From Triticum aestivum (taxonomy: Eukaryota; Streptophyta; Magnoliopsida; Poales; Poaceae), in NCBI RefSeq assembly GCF_018294505.1, contig NC_057800.1, positions 479,446,530 through 479,510,529 on the forward strand: a DNA stretch of 64,000 nucleotides. The letters are read 5' to 3'. The first letter of the stretch is position 1. The number at the start of each line of letters is the position of its first letter. Below are positions 12,278 to 23,470 of this stretch, piece by piece. The translations under genes and the position numbers were made by a program. A model generated the notes under the pieces. That model saw nothing but the letters and a program-made list of their open reading frames with translations. It had not been told where the DNA came from and made no database searches.

Positions 12278-13042
12278 ATGGAACCCACGAGGCAGGTCGT
12301 GCGCCACACGACGGCCATTGGTGCCTCAGGATCACCTGCTGTGTTGGTTGAGATGATGACCTATCTGGGTTATCGCTGGCACCCTGAGTACACCGTCTAT
12401 GAGGAGTATCAGGACTTCAACCAGGAGCAGTACCGTGCCATCGTCCACCTCTACTCTCGGGAGTATGACTCCACTACCGTGCTGCACACTGCTCATGGTG
12501 TTGGAGTGACTATCGATATGGCGGTCCACGATGCTGCTTATGCTGCTCTGACACGTCTTCGTGGAGAGTATCAGGAGTTGGACACCTCCCCCTTCAGGCA
12601 CATTGCTATCGCATCCGATGTTGGTGCGGAGGGATACTACACTGCTGCCTACTCCACTGTCACCCGAGAGCCCTTCTACCATCAGAACCTGGTTCTGCAT
12701 GCTGATGGGCTGGATAGAGCTAACCGAGCTCTTCGCCACGAGTTGTACACCACCCGTCAGCACCTGTATCGTGCTCTGACGCTGTTGCACCCCTCTGTCC
12801 GCTCTGGTGATCTGTCGCGTTCTGCGATCTACCCTGCCCGGACCGTGATGCCCCAGGGCGTCGGCTGGCCAGATGTGGGAGGCTACTCTCCTGCACTTGG
12901 GTCCTCTCCTGCCACCTGCGCATCGGGTTCCGCACCAGAGTATCCGCGGACCCCAGGCTACTCGCGTGGAGGTCTTCCCTTCGCGTCACTACCAGCTGTC
13001 GGGCTACACCTACCTCCGCAGTACCGCATGGGACTGATGTAG
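12278..13042 (+). CDS. Extra pre-gag ORF of the gypsy element, copy 2 (254 aa, apparently intact)
   Basis: Homologue of the ORF at 2698-3456, nearly identical over the first ~205 residues. Here the frame stays coherent to the end (a Pro/Ser/Gly-rich tail closing with QYRMGLM), so this copy probably shows the original C-terminus. The dsRNA-binding-motif-like segment (36-95) and the leucine-rich helical segment (143-170) are unchanged. It sits 233 bp upstream of gag in the same direction. No catalytic motif is visible and the role is unknown. Confidence 0.75.
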   Translation: MEPTRQVVRHTTAIGASGSPAVLVEMMTYLGYRWHPEYTVYEEYQDFNQEQYRAIVHLYSREYDSTTVLHTAHGVGVTIDMAVHDAAYAALTRLRGEYQELDTSPFRHIAIASDVGAEGYYTAAYSTVTREPFYHQNLVLHADGLDRANRALRHELYTTRQHLYRALTLLHPSVRSGDLSRSAIYPARTVMPQGVGWPDVGGYSPALGSSPATCASGSAPEYPRTPGYSRGGLPFASLPAVGLHLPPQYRMGLM

Positions 13043-13274
13043 ACTTGCTTGTTAGTGTTAGATGCATTCGCCGCGAGCCTGTGTGCCGCCTATGATGTCT
13101 TAGCCTATGTACCGAACTCTGTGTAACGAACTCTATGCATGATCTCTTTTGTAAGATATGCCGACTACTATGTAGTATCTATCGTGCTGCTTTCGTTGTG
13201 CATGTTTCATCATGAATGATTCTTGTCTTTGCAAATTTCTCAATGCTGAACTACCCCTGTTATATATTAGCAGG

Positions 13275-14339
13275 ATGGTTAGACCAGGTGGTCGTGGTCG
13301 TGGTGGCAACGCCCCACCACCGCCTGAGTACATGGCTGGGATGATGCAACAGTTTGAGCTGAATCGTCAGTTCATGGAGAATATTATGGCTCAGTTTCCT
13401 CGCCCCAATATGAACCAGCAGCCAACCCAAGTGACTCTGCAGGATTTCATGCGCCTCAACCCAACCGTGTACCGCAGCTCAACTCAGCCTCTGGATGCTG
13501 ATGACTGGCTCCGTGACATCACCTATGAGATGGAGTCTGCTGATGTAGCCCCTGCCAGCTATGTCACCTTTGCTTCCTTCTTCCTGAAAGGACCCGCAGC
13601 TCAATGGTGGGACAGCCACAGGCGTACTCTGCCAGCTGGAACAATCATCACCTGGCCAGACTTCCAAGCTGCCTTCCGTGCTCGCTTCATTCCTCAGGGA
13701 GTCATGGACCGGAAGAAGCGTGAGTTCCGCAACCTCACCCAAGGCAACAAAACGGTGGAAGCTTATCAGCGGGAGTTTATGGACTTGTCCCGCTATGCTG
13801 AAGAGGACATTGCTACTGATGCACGCAGACAGGAGAAGTTCCGTGATGGCCTTCAAGCTGACATCAAGCTCGCACTTCTAGTACATGACTTTGCTGATTT
13901 CGCCACTCTGGTGAACAAAGCCATCAATGTCGAAACTGGTCTGCAGGAATACCAGAGCTCTCACAGGCGCAACCGTGACACGGGCTCATCTTCGGGCCCG
14001 TCCTCGCAGAAGCGCAAGATATGGATTCCCAATAGCATGGACCAGACGAATGCACCTGCCCCAAGGCAGTCCTATGTTGCACCTCGTCTGCCTGCTCCAC
14101 CGACTAGGCAGCCAAGGCTTCCAGCTCCACCACCCCAAGCTCCTGTTCTCAATAATGGACAGTGCTACAAGTGTGGCCAACCTGGTCACCTTGCCAGGAA
14201 CTGCTATCAGAATCAGAACCAGAATCAACTGGCCCTCCCCACAGCTGGCCGTGGCAGCAACCAGCCTCGCAACAACAATGCCAAGTCTTATGGTCGTGTT
14301 CATGCCAACCACGTTGATCTCAATGAAGTTCTAGACTAG
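13275..14339 (+). CDS. gag polyprotein of the gypsy element, copy 2
   Basis: Intact Gag frame. A longer frame opens at 13212, but the Met at 13275 (MVRPGGRGRGG) is the likely start. It has a Retrotrans_gag core, a Pro-rich linker and one CCHC knuckle (CYKCGQPGHLARNC), then a basic/Asn-rich end closing LNEVLD and TAG. The pol frame resumes in the same phase only nine bases later, so one amber codon separates Gag from protease. Either the junction is read through, or a CAG codon decayed to TAG before the units were duplicated. Confidence 0.9.
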   Translation: MVRPGGRGRGGNAPPPPEYMAGMMQQFELNRQFMENIMAQFPRPNMNQQPTQVTLQDFMRLNPTVYRSSTQPLDADDWLRDITYEMESADVAPASYVTFASFFLKGPAAQWWDSHRRTLPAGTIITWPDFQAAFRARFIPQGVMDRKKREFRNLTQGNKTVEAYQREFMDLSRYAEEDIATDARRQEKFRDGLQADIKLALLVHDFADFATLVNKAINVETGLQEYQSSHRRNRDTGSSSGPSSQKRKIWIPNSMDQTNAPAPRQSYVAPRLPAPPTRQPRLPAPPPQAPVLNNGQCYKCGQPGHLARNCYQNQNQNQLALPTAGRGSNQPRNNNAKSYGRVHANHVDLNEVLD

Positions 14340-14348
14340 CCTGCTACC

Positions 14349-17300
14349 GTGATGGGTACACTCCTCGTAAACTCAGTACCTGCATCTGTTTTATTCGATT
14401 CAGGAGCATCACATTCATTCATGTCAGAAGATTTTGCATACAAGCATGACGTTAAATGTGAGGAGATGAACACTTCGATATTGGTAAAAAACCCCGTGGG
14501 ACAATGTCAAACCTCGCTGGTTGGCATCGATGTCCCCGTGGAAATCGAAGGGCTGGAATTCTATGCCTCTCCCATTATCCCGAAGTCGTCTAACATCGAC
14601 CTCATTCTGGGAATGGATTGGTTGAAAGCGCATACTGCTTCTATAGTTTGCGCCACTAAGGTCGTCCATCTGCTACACCCTTCTGACGAAATAATAGCTT
14701 ACCAAGCTCATCTAGTTCAGAACGCCGAGGTACGGCTTTATGCCTTGAATGCATTGAACGCTGCACCACTCGAGGGCATTGAAAACATTCCCGTCGTTCG
14801 TGAATTCCAAGACGTCTTCCCGGAAGAACTTCCAGGGATTCCCCCTGCTAGAGCTGTCGTATTCATCATCGACTTGAAACCCGGCACCACCCCTATAGCT
14901 AAACGACCCTATAAGATGCCGCCGCATGAACTCATTGAGCTTAAGGAGGAAATCGACAAATCTCTTGTAAAAGGTTTCATTCGCCCAAGTTGCTCTCCTT
15001 GGGGAGCACCTTCTCTCTTTGTTAAGAAAAAGGATGGGACAAACCGATTAGTCCAAGACTACCGTCCTATAAACCAAGCTACCATTCAGAATAAATATCC
15101 TCTTCCTCGGATCAATGATCTTTATGATCAACTAGCTGGCTCTTCAGTGTTCTCCAAACTCGATTTGAGGTTGGGTTACCACCAGATCCATGTTCGTGAA
15201 GAGGATATCCCAAAAACCGCCTTCGTGACTCGGTATGGATCATACGAGTACACTGTCATGTCATTCAACTTAACGAATGCTCCCGCCACCTTCTCTCGTT
15301 TGATGAACTATATATTCATGGATTACCTCGACAAGTTCGTCGTGGTTTATCTGGACGATATCCTTGTATTTTCCAAGAATGAGGAAGAACATGCTGGACA
15401 TCTTCGTCTTGTGCTAGAAAAGCTTCGAGAGCACCAACTGTATGCTAAGTATTCCAAGTGTGAATTTTGGCTCCCCGAAGTAACCTATCTTGGGCATGTC
15501 ATCTCCAAGGATGGTATTGCCGTCAACCCTGAACGAGTTCAGGCTATTCTCGATTGGACTCCTCCGAAGAATGTCAAGCAAGTCCAAAGTTTTCTCGGTC
15601 TCGCCAGCTATTGCCGTCGATTCGTCGAGAACTTCTCCAAGATTGCCAGGCCTCTGACTAATCTGTTGCATAAGGGTGTCAAGTTCGAATGGACAGACAA
15701 GTGTCAGGAAAGTTTCCAGGCACTCAAAGACAAGTTGACTTCTGCCCCAGTGCTTGCTCCACCTGATACTAAGAAGGACTTCGTCATTTACTGCGACGCT
15801 TCTCGTCAAGGATTAGGCTGTGTCCTAATGCAAGTGCGTAGAGTGATTGCTTATGCCTCTCGTCAACTACGCCCTCACGAAGAAAACTACCCAGTTCACG
15901 ACCTCGAGCTTGCTGCTGTCATTCATGCACTGAAGCAGTGGCGACATTACCTTCTCGGTAATCGTTGCGAGATCTTCACCGACCACCAAAGTCTGAAGTA
16001 TCTGTTTACTCAGCCAGATCTGAACCTCCGCCAGCAAAGATGGATGGAGACTATTGCAGACTTTGACGTGGGTATGTCTTATACCCCCGGCAAGGCTAAT
16101 GTAATGGCTGATGCCTTGAGCCGCAAGTCTTACTGCAACCACCTCCAGGTTCACAAAGTTCAGCCCTCGCTTGTCGAAGAATTTAGAAAGCTGAACCTTC
16201 ATATTGTTCCTCCTGGAGCACTCGCTCCTCCTCCCCCGGAGTTCCGGAAGATGAATCTTCTTGTTGTTACTAAGGGTTCTCTAAACACCCTGGCTGTCGT
16301 ACGGGATCTCATAGCTGGTATAAAGACTATTCAAGGTTATGACTCTGAAGTCCATAAGATTAAACGCCATCTAGTAGAAGGAAAGCCCTCATTCTTCACT
16401 ATCGCCGACGATGGCGCCTTGTATTTCAAAGGCCGCCTAGGAAGAAAAACCTGGATAGGACTAAAAGGGTTATGCAAGAAGCTCATGATACGCCTCTGTC
16501 CATCCATCCTGGTAGTACAAAGATGTACCAAGATATTCTCCAAAGATTCTGGTGGTCTAATATGAAGCAGGACATTGCTCGTTATGTTGCTGAGTGTGAC
16601 GTTTGCCGCCGTATCAAAGCAGAGCATCAAAGGCCTGCAGGAACTCTGCAACCTATCTCTATTCCTGAATGGAAATGGGACCATGTTGAAATGGACTTCG
16701 TCACTGGATTCCCCAAATCGCAGAAAGGTAATGATGCTATTCTTGTCGTCATTGACCGGCTTTCCAAAGTTGCCCATTTTCTGGCGGTCAAAGAGACAAT
16801 CACTGCTAGTCAGCTTGCTACTCTCTACATGGCCAGAATTGTTTCACTTCACGGTATTCCACTGGTTATCAGTTCAGACCGTGGCAGCTTATTCACTTCA
16901 AGATTTTGGGCAAGTTTTCAAGAAGCTATGGGAACTCACCTGTCGTTCAGTATGGCGTTTCATCCTCGGTCGCAAGGACAGGTTGAACGTGTCAACCAAG
17001 TTCTCAAAGACATGCTTCGAGCTTGTGTAATTTCCTTCGGCAAGAAATGGGAGGAATCTCTTCCATATGCCGAGTTCTCTTATAATAATAGCTATCAAGC
17101 TAGTCTGAAGATGCCCCCCTTCGAAGTACTATATGGACGAAAGTGTCGAACCCCTCTGAACTAGTCAGAAACTGGGGAACGTCCACTCTTCGGTCCGGAT
17201 ATTATCCAATAGGCCGAAGAGCAAGTCCGCATTATTCGCGAGAATCTCAAGACTGCTCAGTCACGTCATAAGAGTCAGTATGACCATCATCACAAAGACA

Positions 17301-17740
17301 TGGTCTATCAACCTGGCGAAAAGGCTTATATTCGAGTTACACCAATAAAGGGTGCTCACCGCTTCGGGATCAAGGGCAAGCTAGCTCCTCGCTATATCGG
17401 TCCCTTCACTATTCTCGAAAGGCGTGGAAAAGTGGCATATCAACTAGAGCTTCTGTCGAACCTTTCTCACATTCACGATGTGTTCCATGTGTCACAACTC
17501 CGTCGTTGCTTCAAGGATCCAATCTGAGCAGTGGATCATGAAGTGCTCGAATTGCAACAGGACCTCTCCTATAAAGAGCATCCGATCCGCATTCTTGACC
17601 AAGCTGAACGCCGCACACGTCAGAAGGCGATCAAGTTCCTCAAAGTCCAATGGTCGAATCACTCTAAAGACGAAGCCACTTGGAAACACGAGGACCGCCT
17701 GCGTGATGAATACCCCGCACTATTTCCTTCTACCTCCTAA
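14349..17740 (+). pseudogene. pol polyprotein PR-RT-RH-IN-chromodomain, copy 2 (broken)
   Basis: One open frame covers protease, RT, RNase H and the start of integrase (14349-16565). RT carries YLDD, but the conserved glycine in the SFGLTNAP motif reads N here. A 13-bp deletion near 16446 shifts the frame before the integrase zinc finger; the true frame resumes at 16472. Two nonsense changes follow relative to copy 1: TGG to TAG at 17162-17164 and CAG to TAG near 17210. The TGA before the chromodomain-like tail (17531-17740) is shared with copy 1. The copy cannot make a full polyprotein. Confidence 0.92.
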
Positions 17741-17775
17741 ATCTCGGGATGAGATTTCTTGTAGTGGAGGAGATT

Positions 17776-20700
17776 TGTAACGCCCGGATAATCTTGCTAC
17801 AGTAATCCCACGCTAATCATGCCACGTCATCCCGATTACTATTGCTAAATGTCCGTTAGTTCAAACCACGTCAAATTCAAATTTAAAATTAATGTCGACA
17901 ATAAAAGTTTTCAAAAATTGAAACAAAAATGTTCGGTGGTTGCCAAATATTACAAAGGTAATTATGGTGCAGCAAACACATTTTTATAAAATGTCTAAAT
18001 AATTTAAAATGATTTAAAACAGAAAAGCAAATAGATAAAAACAAAACAGAAAAACTAAAACTAAAATTGGAAGAAATAAGAGAGGAAGACCCCCCGGGCC
18101 AGCAGACCCAGCGGGCCGGCCCATTTGCCCTCCAGGCCCAGACGNNNNNNNNNNNNNNNNNNNNNNNNNNNNNNNNNNNNNNNNNNNNNNNNNNNNNNNN
18201 NNNNNNNNNNNNNNNNNNNNNNNNNNNNNNNNNNNNNNNNNNNNNNNNNNNNNNNNNNNNNNNNNNNNNNNNNNNNNNNNNNNNNNNNNNNNNNNNNNNN
18301 NNNNNNNNNNNNNNNNNNNNNNNNNNNNNNNNNNNNNNNNNNNNNNNNNNNNNNNNNNNNNNNNNNNNNNNNNNNNNNNNNNNNNNNNNNNNNNNNNNNN
18401 NNNNNNNNNNNNNNNNNNNNNNNNNNNNNNNNNNNNNNNNNNNNNNNNNNNNNNNNNNNNNNNNNNNNNNNNNNNNNNNNNNNNNNNNNNNNNNNNNNNN
18501 NNNNNNNNNNNNNNNNNNNNNNNNNNNNNNNNNNNNNNNNNNNNNNNNNNNNNNNNNNNNNNNNNNNNNNNNNNNNNNNNNNNNNNNNNNNNNNNNNNNN
18601 NNNNNNNNNNNNNNNNNNNNNNNNNNNNNNNNNNNNNNNNNNNNNNNNNNNNNNNNNNNNNNNNNNNNNNNNNNNNNNNNNNNNNNNNNNNNNNNNNNNN
18701 NNNNNNNNNNNNNNNNNNNNNCCCACCGGCCTGCCTCCTCTACGACGTCGTCGCCGTCTTCCTCCTCAACCTCCCGCTGCCACTCCCCTACCGGCAACGT
18801 GAGCCCCGCCGCCACGCTCGTCTCCTCGCTCCCTCCCTCTCCCCCGCTGCTCCCTCGTCCCGCAGCTCCACGTGGGCACACGCGCCCGTGTCGTCCCGTG
18901 TGCGCGACGCACTCGCGCCCCTGCTCACCATGGCCTCGCCTTGGCCGGCGTGCCTCCGCACGCGCGCTGCCCGTGCCCCATTCGCCCCTGCTCGACCCAG
19001 CGCGCGCCTGCGCGCTCCTGTGCGCCCCCGCGATGACCGCGCTGCGCGCCCGTCTTCCTTGGCCAGGCCACACCGTACGGCAGTGCTGCTCGCCGTCCCC
19101 CTCCCCCGTGCGTATCCGTAGCTGCCCGTGCGCGCCCTCGCCTCCTCTGCGCCCCGGCCTCGCCTCGTCCGCCCCGACACACCGTCCCGGCGCACCGGCA
19201 CCGCCTGCATCACCATAGCCTCGCCCCGCCGTGGCCTCTCCGCTGCCATGTCGTCGTCGGCCGGCGCCGCGCCGGCGTCCTCCCCTCGCCGAGGCACCGA
19301 CTGGCCGCACCCAGTCCAGGCGCCCGCGCCCGCAGCGTCACACCGCCCGCACCCGCCCCGATTGGCCTATGGGCCAATGACAGCCAGGGCCCACGCCCAG
19401 AACGAAAATGAAAACAAAAAAAGAATTAAAAGTAAATAATTAATAAAAATGTTAATTAATTAATTAATTAAAGATTTAATTAACTTAATTAATTTTGATT
19501 AATTAAACTAATCAATTAACTAAACTAATTAAACTGTTAGTTAATTAATTATGTAGTCAATGACAGTGGGGCCCACCCCCCTTAATTAATTCTGATTAGG
19601 TTAATTAATGCGTCTAATTAAAATGGGTCACTAATAGGTGGGACCCACCTGTCAGGTTGACCAGGTCAACTGCTGACGTCATGCTGACGTCATGATGATG
19701 CCAGCAAACACTATTCTGGATAATGTTGATTTAAATAATTAAATAAATCCTAAAAATGATTTAAATCTTTTAAAATTAATATAAAATAAACCATAGCTCG
19801 GATGGAAAAACTTTGTACATGAAAGTTGCTCAGAACGACGAGACGAATCCGGATACGCGACCCGTTCGTCCACCACGCATCCCTAGCATAGCAAACACGC
19901 AACTTTCCCCCCTCCGGTTCGTTTGTCCGAAAACGCGAAACACCGGGGATACTTTCCCGGATGTTTCCCCCCTTCACCGGTACCATCTCGTACCGCGTTA
20001 GGTTACACCTAGCATCACGCTTTGTCATGTCATGCATCGTCATGCATTTGTTTGCATTATATTTATTGTTTCTTCCCCCTCTTCTCTCGCTAGACACCGA
20101 GACCGACGCCGCTGCTACCCAGTACGACTATGGTGTTGACGACCCCTCTCTCTTGCCGGAGCAACCAGGCAAGCCCCCCCCCTTGATCACCATATATGGC
20201 CTACTCTTCTCTATACTGCTTGCATTAGAGTAGTGTACCATGTTACCGCTTTTCCGTTAATCCTATCCTGATGCATAACCTGTCATTGTTGCTACAGCTG
20301 TTGATACCTTACCTACAATCCTAGATGCTTAGTATAGGATGCTAGTTTATCATCAGTGGCCCTACATTCTTGTCCGTCTGCCATGCTATACTATCGAGCC
20401 GTGGTCACTCGGGAGGTGATCATGGGCATATACTATATACTTTACAATGTTACATTACCGGTGATACTGTTTGGAGATGGGGGCGGAAGGGGCAGGTGGC
20501 TCCATCCAGGTAGTGGTGGGCCTGAGTTCCCGATGGCCCCCAACTGTTACTTTGAGACGGAGCGACATGGCAGGTTGAGACCACCTAGGAGAGAGGTGGG
20601 CCTGGCCCTGGTCGGCGTTCACGGATACTTAACACGCTTAACGAGATCTTGGTATTTGATCTGAGTCTGGCTACTGGCCTATATGCACTAACCATCTACG

Positions 20701-21885
20701 CGGGGACAGTTATGGGCACTCGACGTCGTGGTATCATCCGAAGCCTTCATGACGTCAGCGACTGAGTGGCGCGTGCCGGGTTAGACCGCGTAACGCAACT
20801 TCCTTTGTAATGGAGGTTGCTAGGTCTGCTCTCCGGCCGCGTACGCAACGTGGAGGTGTGCAATGGGCGATGGGCCCAGACCCCTGCGCCATAGGATTTA
20901 GACCGGCGTGCTGACCTCTCTGTTGTGCCTAGGTAGGGTTGCGACGTGTTGATCTTCCGAGGCCGGGCATGACCCAGGAAAGTGTGTCCGGCCAAATGGG
21001 ATCGAGCGTGTTGGGTTATGTGGTGCACCCCTGCAGGGAAGTTAATCTATTCGAATAGCCGTGATCTTCGGTAACAGGACGACTTGGAGTTGTACCTTGA
21101 CCTTATGACAACTAGAACCGAATACTTAATAAAACACACCCTTCCAAGTGCCAGATACAACCGGTGATCGCTCTCTCACAGGGCGACGAGGGGAGGATCA
21201 TCAGTTAGGATTATGCTATACGATGCTACTTGGAGGTCTTCAGTCTACTCTCTTCTACATGCTGCAAGACGGAGGCTGCCAGAAGCGTAGTCTTCGAAAA
21301 GACTAGCTATCCCCCCCTTATCCCGGCTTTCTGCAGTTCAGTCCACATATAATAGCCTTATTCCAGTTGATACCAATGCATACATATGTAGTGTAGCTCC
21401 TTGCTTGCGAGTACTTTGGATGAGTACTCACGGTTGCTTTCTCCTTCTTTTCCCTCTATCCCTTCTACCTGGTTATCGCTACCAGATGTTGGTGCCCAGG
21501 AGCCAGACGCCACCCTCGACGGCGACTCCTACTACACCGGAGGTGCCTACTACTACGTGCTGCCCGCTGACGACGACCAGGAGTAGTTTAGGAGGATCCC
21601 AGGCAGGAGGCCTGCGCCTCTTTCGATCTGTATCCCAGTTTGTGCTAGCCTTCTTAAGGCAAACTTGTTTAACTTATGTCTGTACTCAGATATTGTTGCT
21701 TCCGCTGACTCGTCTATGATCGAGCTCTTGTATTCGAGCCCTCGAGGCCCCTGGCTTGTAATATGATGATTGTATGACTTATTTTATTTGTAGAGTTGTG
21801 TTGTGATATCTTCCTATGAGTCCCTGATCTTGATCGTACACGTTTGCGTGTATGATTAGTGTACGATTGAATCGGGGGCGTCACA
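17776..21885 (+). repeat. LTR3 of the gypsy array (contains an assembly gap)
   Basis: Starts TGTAACGCCC after the polypurine tract and ends GGGCGTCACA. A run of N (18145-18721) replaces what is 200 bp in LTR2. Without the gap its length matches LTR2. It is the most diverged of the three LTRs in the right-hand part, roughly 4% from LTR2 in a 400-bp stretch counted by eye. Confidence 0.92.
18145..18721. other. Assembly gap (577 N)
   Basis: Falls in the GC-rich block of LTR3. The flanks align to 8580 and 8781 of LTR2, so only about 200 bp are expected. The N count is an estimate or padding. Reading frames that cross it are meaningless. Confidence 0.98.
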
Positions 21886-23421
21886 GACATGAGTTGTCAT
21901 TTGATTAACGGGTCACATCATTAGGAGAATGGTGTGATTGACATGACCCATTCCGTTAGCTTAGCACCCAATCATTTAGTATGTTGCTATTGCTTTCTTC
22001 CTGACTTATACATGTTCCTATGACTATGAGATTATGCAACTCCCGTTTACCGAAGGAACACTTTGTGTGCTACCAAACGTCACTACATAACTAGGTGATT
22101 ATAAAGGTGCTATACAGGTGTCTCCGAAGGTACTTGTTGGGTTGGCTTATTTCGAGATTAAGATTTGTCACTTCGATTGTCGGAGAGGTATCTCTGGGCC
22201 CTCTCGGTAATGCACATCACTTAAGCCTTGCAAGCATTGCAACTAATGAGTTAGTTGCGGGATAGTGTATTACGGAATGAGTAAAGAGACTTGCCGGTAA
22301 CGAGATTGAACTAGGTATTGAGATACCGACGATTGAATCTCGGGCAAGTAACATACCGATGACAAAGGGAACAACGTATGTTGTTGTGCGGTTTGACCGA
22401 TAAAGATCTTCGTAGAATATGTGGGAGCCAATATGAGCATCCAGGTTCTGCTATTGGTTATTGACCGAAGACGTGTCTCGGTCATGTCTACATAGTTCTC
22501 GAACCAGTAGGGTCCGCACGCTTAACGTTACGATGATAGTTATATTATGAGTTTATATGTTTTGATGTACCGAAGGTTGTTCGGAGTCCAGGATGTGATC
22601 AAGGACATGACGAGGAGTCTCGAAATGGTCGATACATGAAGATTGATATATTGGAAGCCTATGTTTGGATGTCGGAAGTGTCCCGGATGAAATCGGGATT
22701 TTACCGGAGTACCGGGAGGTTACCGGAAACCCCCGGGAGCTTAATGGGCCTATATGGGCCTTAGTGGAAATAGTGGAAAGCAAGGGGAGTGTGGGGCGCG
22801 CCTCCCCAAGGCCCAAACCAAATTGGTTTAGGGCAAGGGGTCCGACCCCCTCTTTCCTTCTTCCCCTCTCTCTTGCCTTCTTCCGAATCCTATTCCAACA
22901 AGGAAAGGGGGGGAGTCCTACTCCCGATGGGAGTAGGACTCCTCCTGGCGCGCCCTCTCCCTGGACAGCCACCCCCCCTTGCTCCTTTATATACGGGGGC
23001 AGGGGGCATCCCATAGACACAACAATTGATTGTTTGATCCTTTAGCCGTGTGCGGTGCCCCCCTCCACCATAGTCCACCTCGATATTACTGTAGCGGTGC
23101 TTAGGAGAAGCCCTGCGTCGGTAGAACATCAACATCGTCACCACACCGTCATGCTGACGGAACTCTCCCTCAACACTCAGCTGGATCGGAGTTCGAGGGA
23201 CGTCATCGGGCTGAACGTGTGCTGAACTCGGAGGTGCCGTATATTCGGTACTTGATCGGTCGGATCGTGAAGACATACGACTACATCAACCGCGTTGTGC
23301 TAACGCTTCCGCTTTCGGTCTACGAGGGTACGTAGACAACACTCTCCCCTCTTGTTGCTATGCATCACCATGATCTTGCGTGTGCGTAGGAATTTTTTTG
23401 AAATTACTACGCTCCCCAACA
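21886..23421 (+). mobile_element. Angela/WIS/BARE1-type copia LTR A (5'-truncated by the gypsy array)
   Basis: Aligns to the LTRs of the complete Angela element (25337-33889). It starts at an internal point of the LTR (GACATGAGTTGTCATTTG) because the gypsy array is inserted there. It runs to the canonical end TCCCCAACA at 23421. No PBS or internal sequence follows, so it is a solo LTR or a 3' LTR. GACAT would be the array's 5-bp target duplication. About 200 bp of its left end should lie beyond the left window edge. Confidence 0.88.
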
Positions 23422-23470
23422 TACTCTACCCCCGAAAATTGTTGCGATCCCCTATACTTGCGGGTTATCA
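23422..23470 (+). repeat. Terminal 49 bp of a TGATACGTC-type LTR
   Basis: Ends with CCCCTATACTTGCGGGTTATCA, close to the 3' ends of the LTRs at 53336-53947 and 57869-59362. It sits between the Angela LTR end and copia integrase sequence. The simplest reading is an LTR inserted in the copia element and then split by Angela A. Confidence 0.6.

Larger units (their letters stand above)
1..21885 (+). mobile_element. Tandem Ty3/gypsy chromovirus array (LTR-internal-LTR-internal-LTR)
   Basis: Three LTR copies alternate with two complete-length internal regions, all in the same orientation. The repeat period is about 9.57 kb. LTRs begin TGTAACGCCC and end GGGCGTTACA or GGGCGTCACA, a perfect or near-perfect terminal inverted repeat. 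A primer-binding site follows the first two LTRs and a purine-rich tract precedes LTR2 and LTR3. Integrase followed by a chromodomain-like tail suggests a Tekay/Del-type chromovirus; a family name such as WHAM is possible but unverified. The array ends at 21885 and is followed by GACAT, which other Angela copies in the window show is native LTR sequence at that point, so the array is inserted in an Angela LTR. The left end lies outside the window. Confidence 0.93.

Noticed and set aside
17889..19310. Frames of 225-473 residues crossing the N run
   Set aside because: They exist only because N cannot encode a stop; most of their length is gap.
22553..23045. Overlapping 126- and 155-residue frames on opposite strands
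   Set aside because: They lie in the Angela LTR and recur as LTR sequence at 25615-26014, 32444-32843 and 62680-63226.
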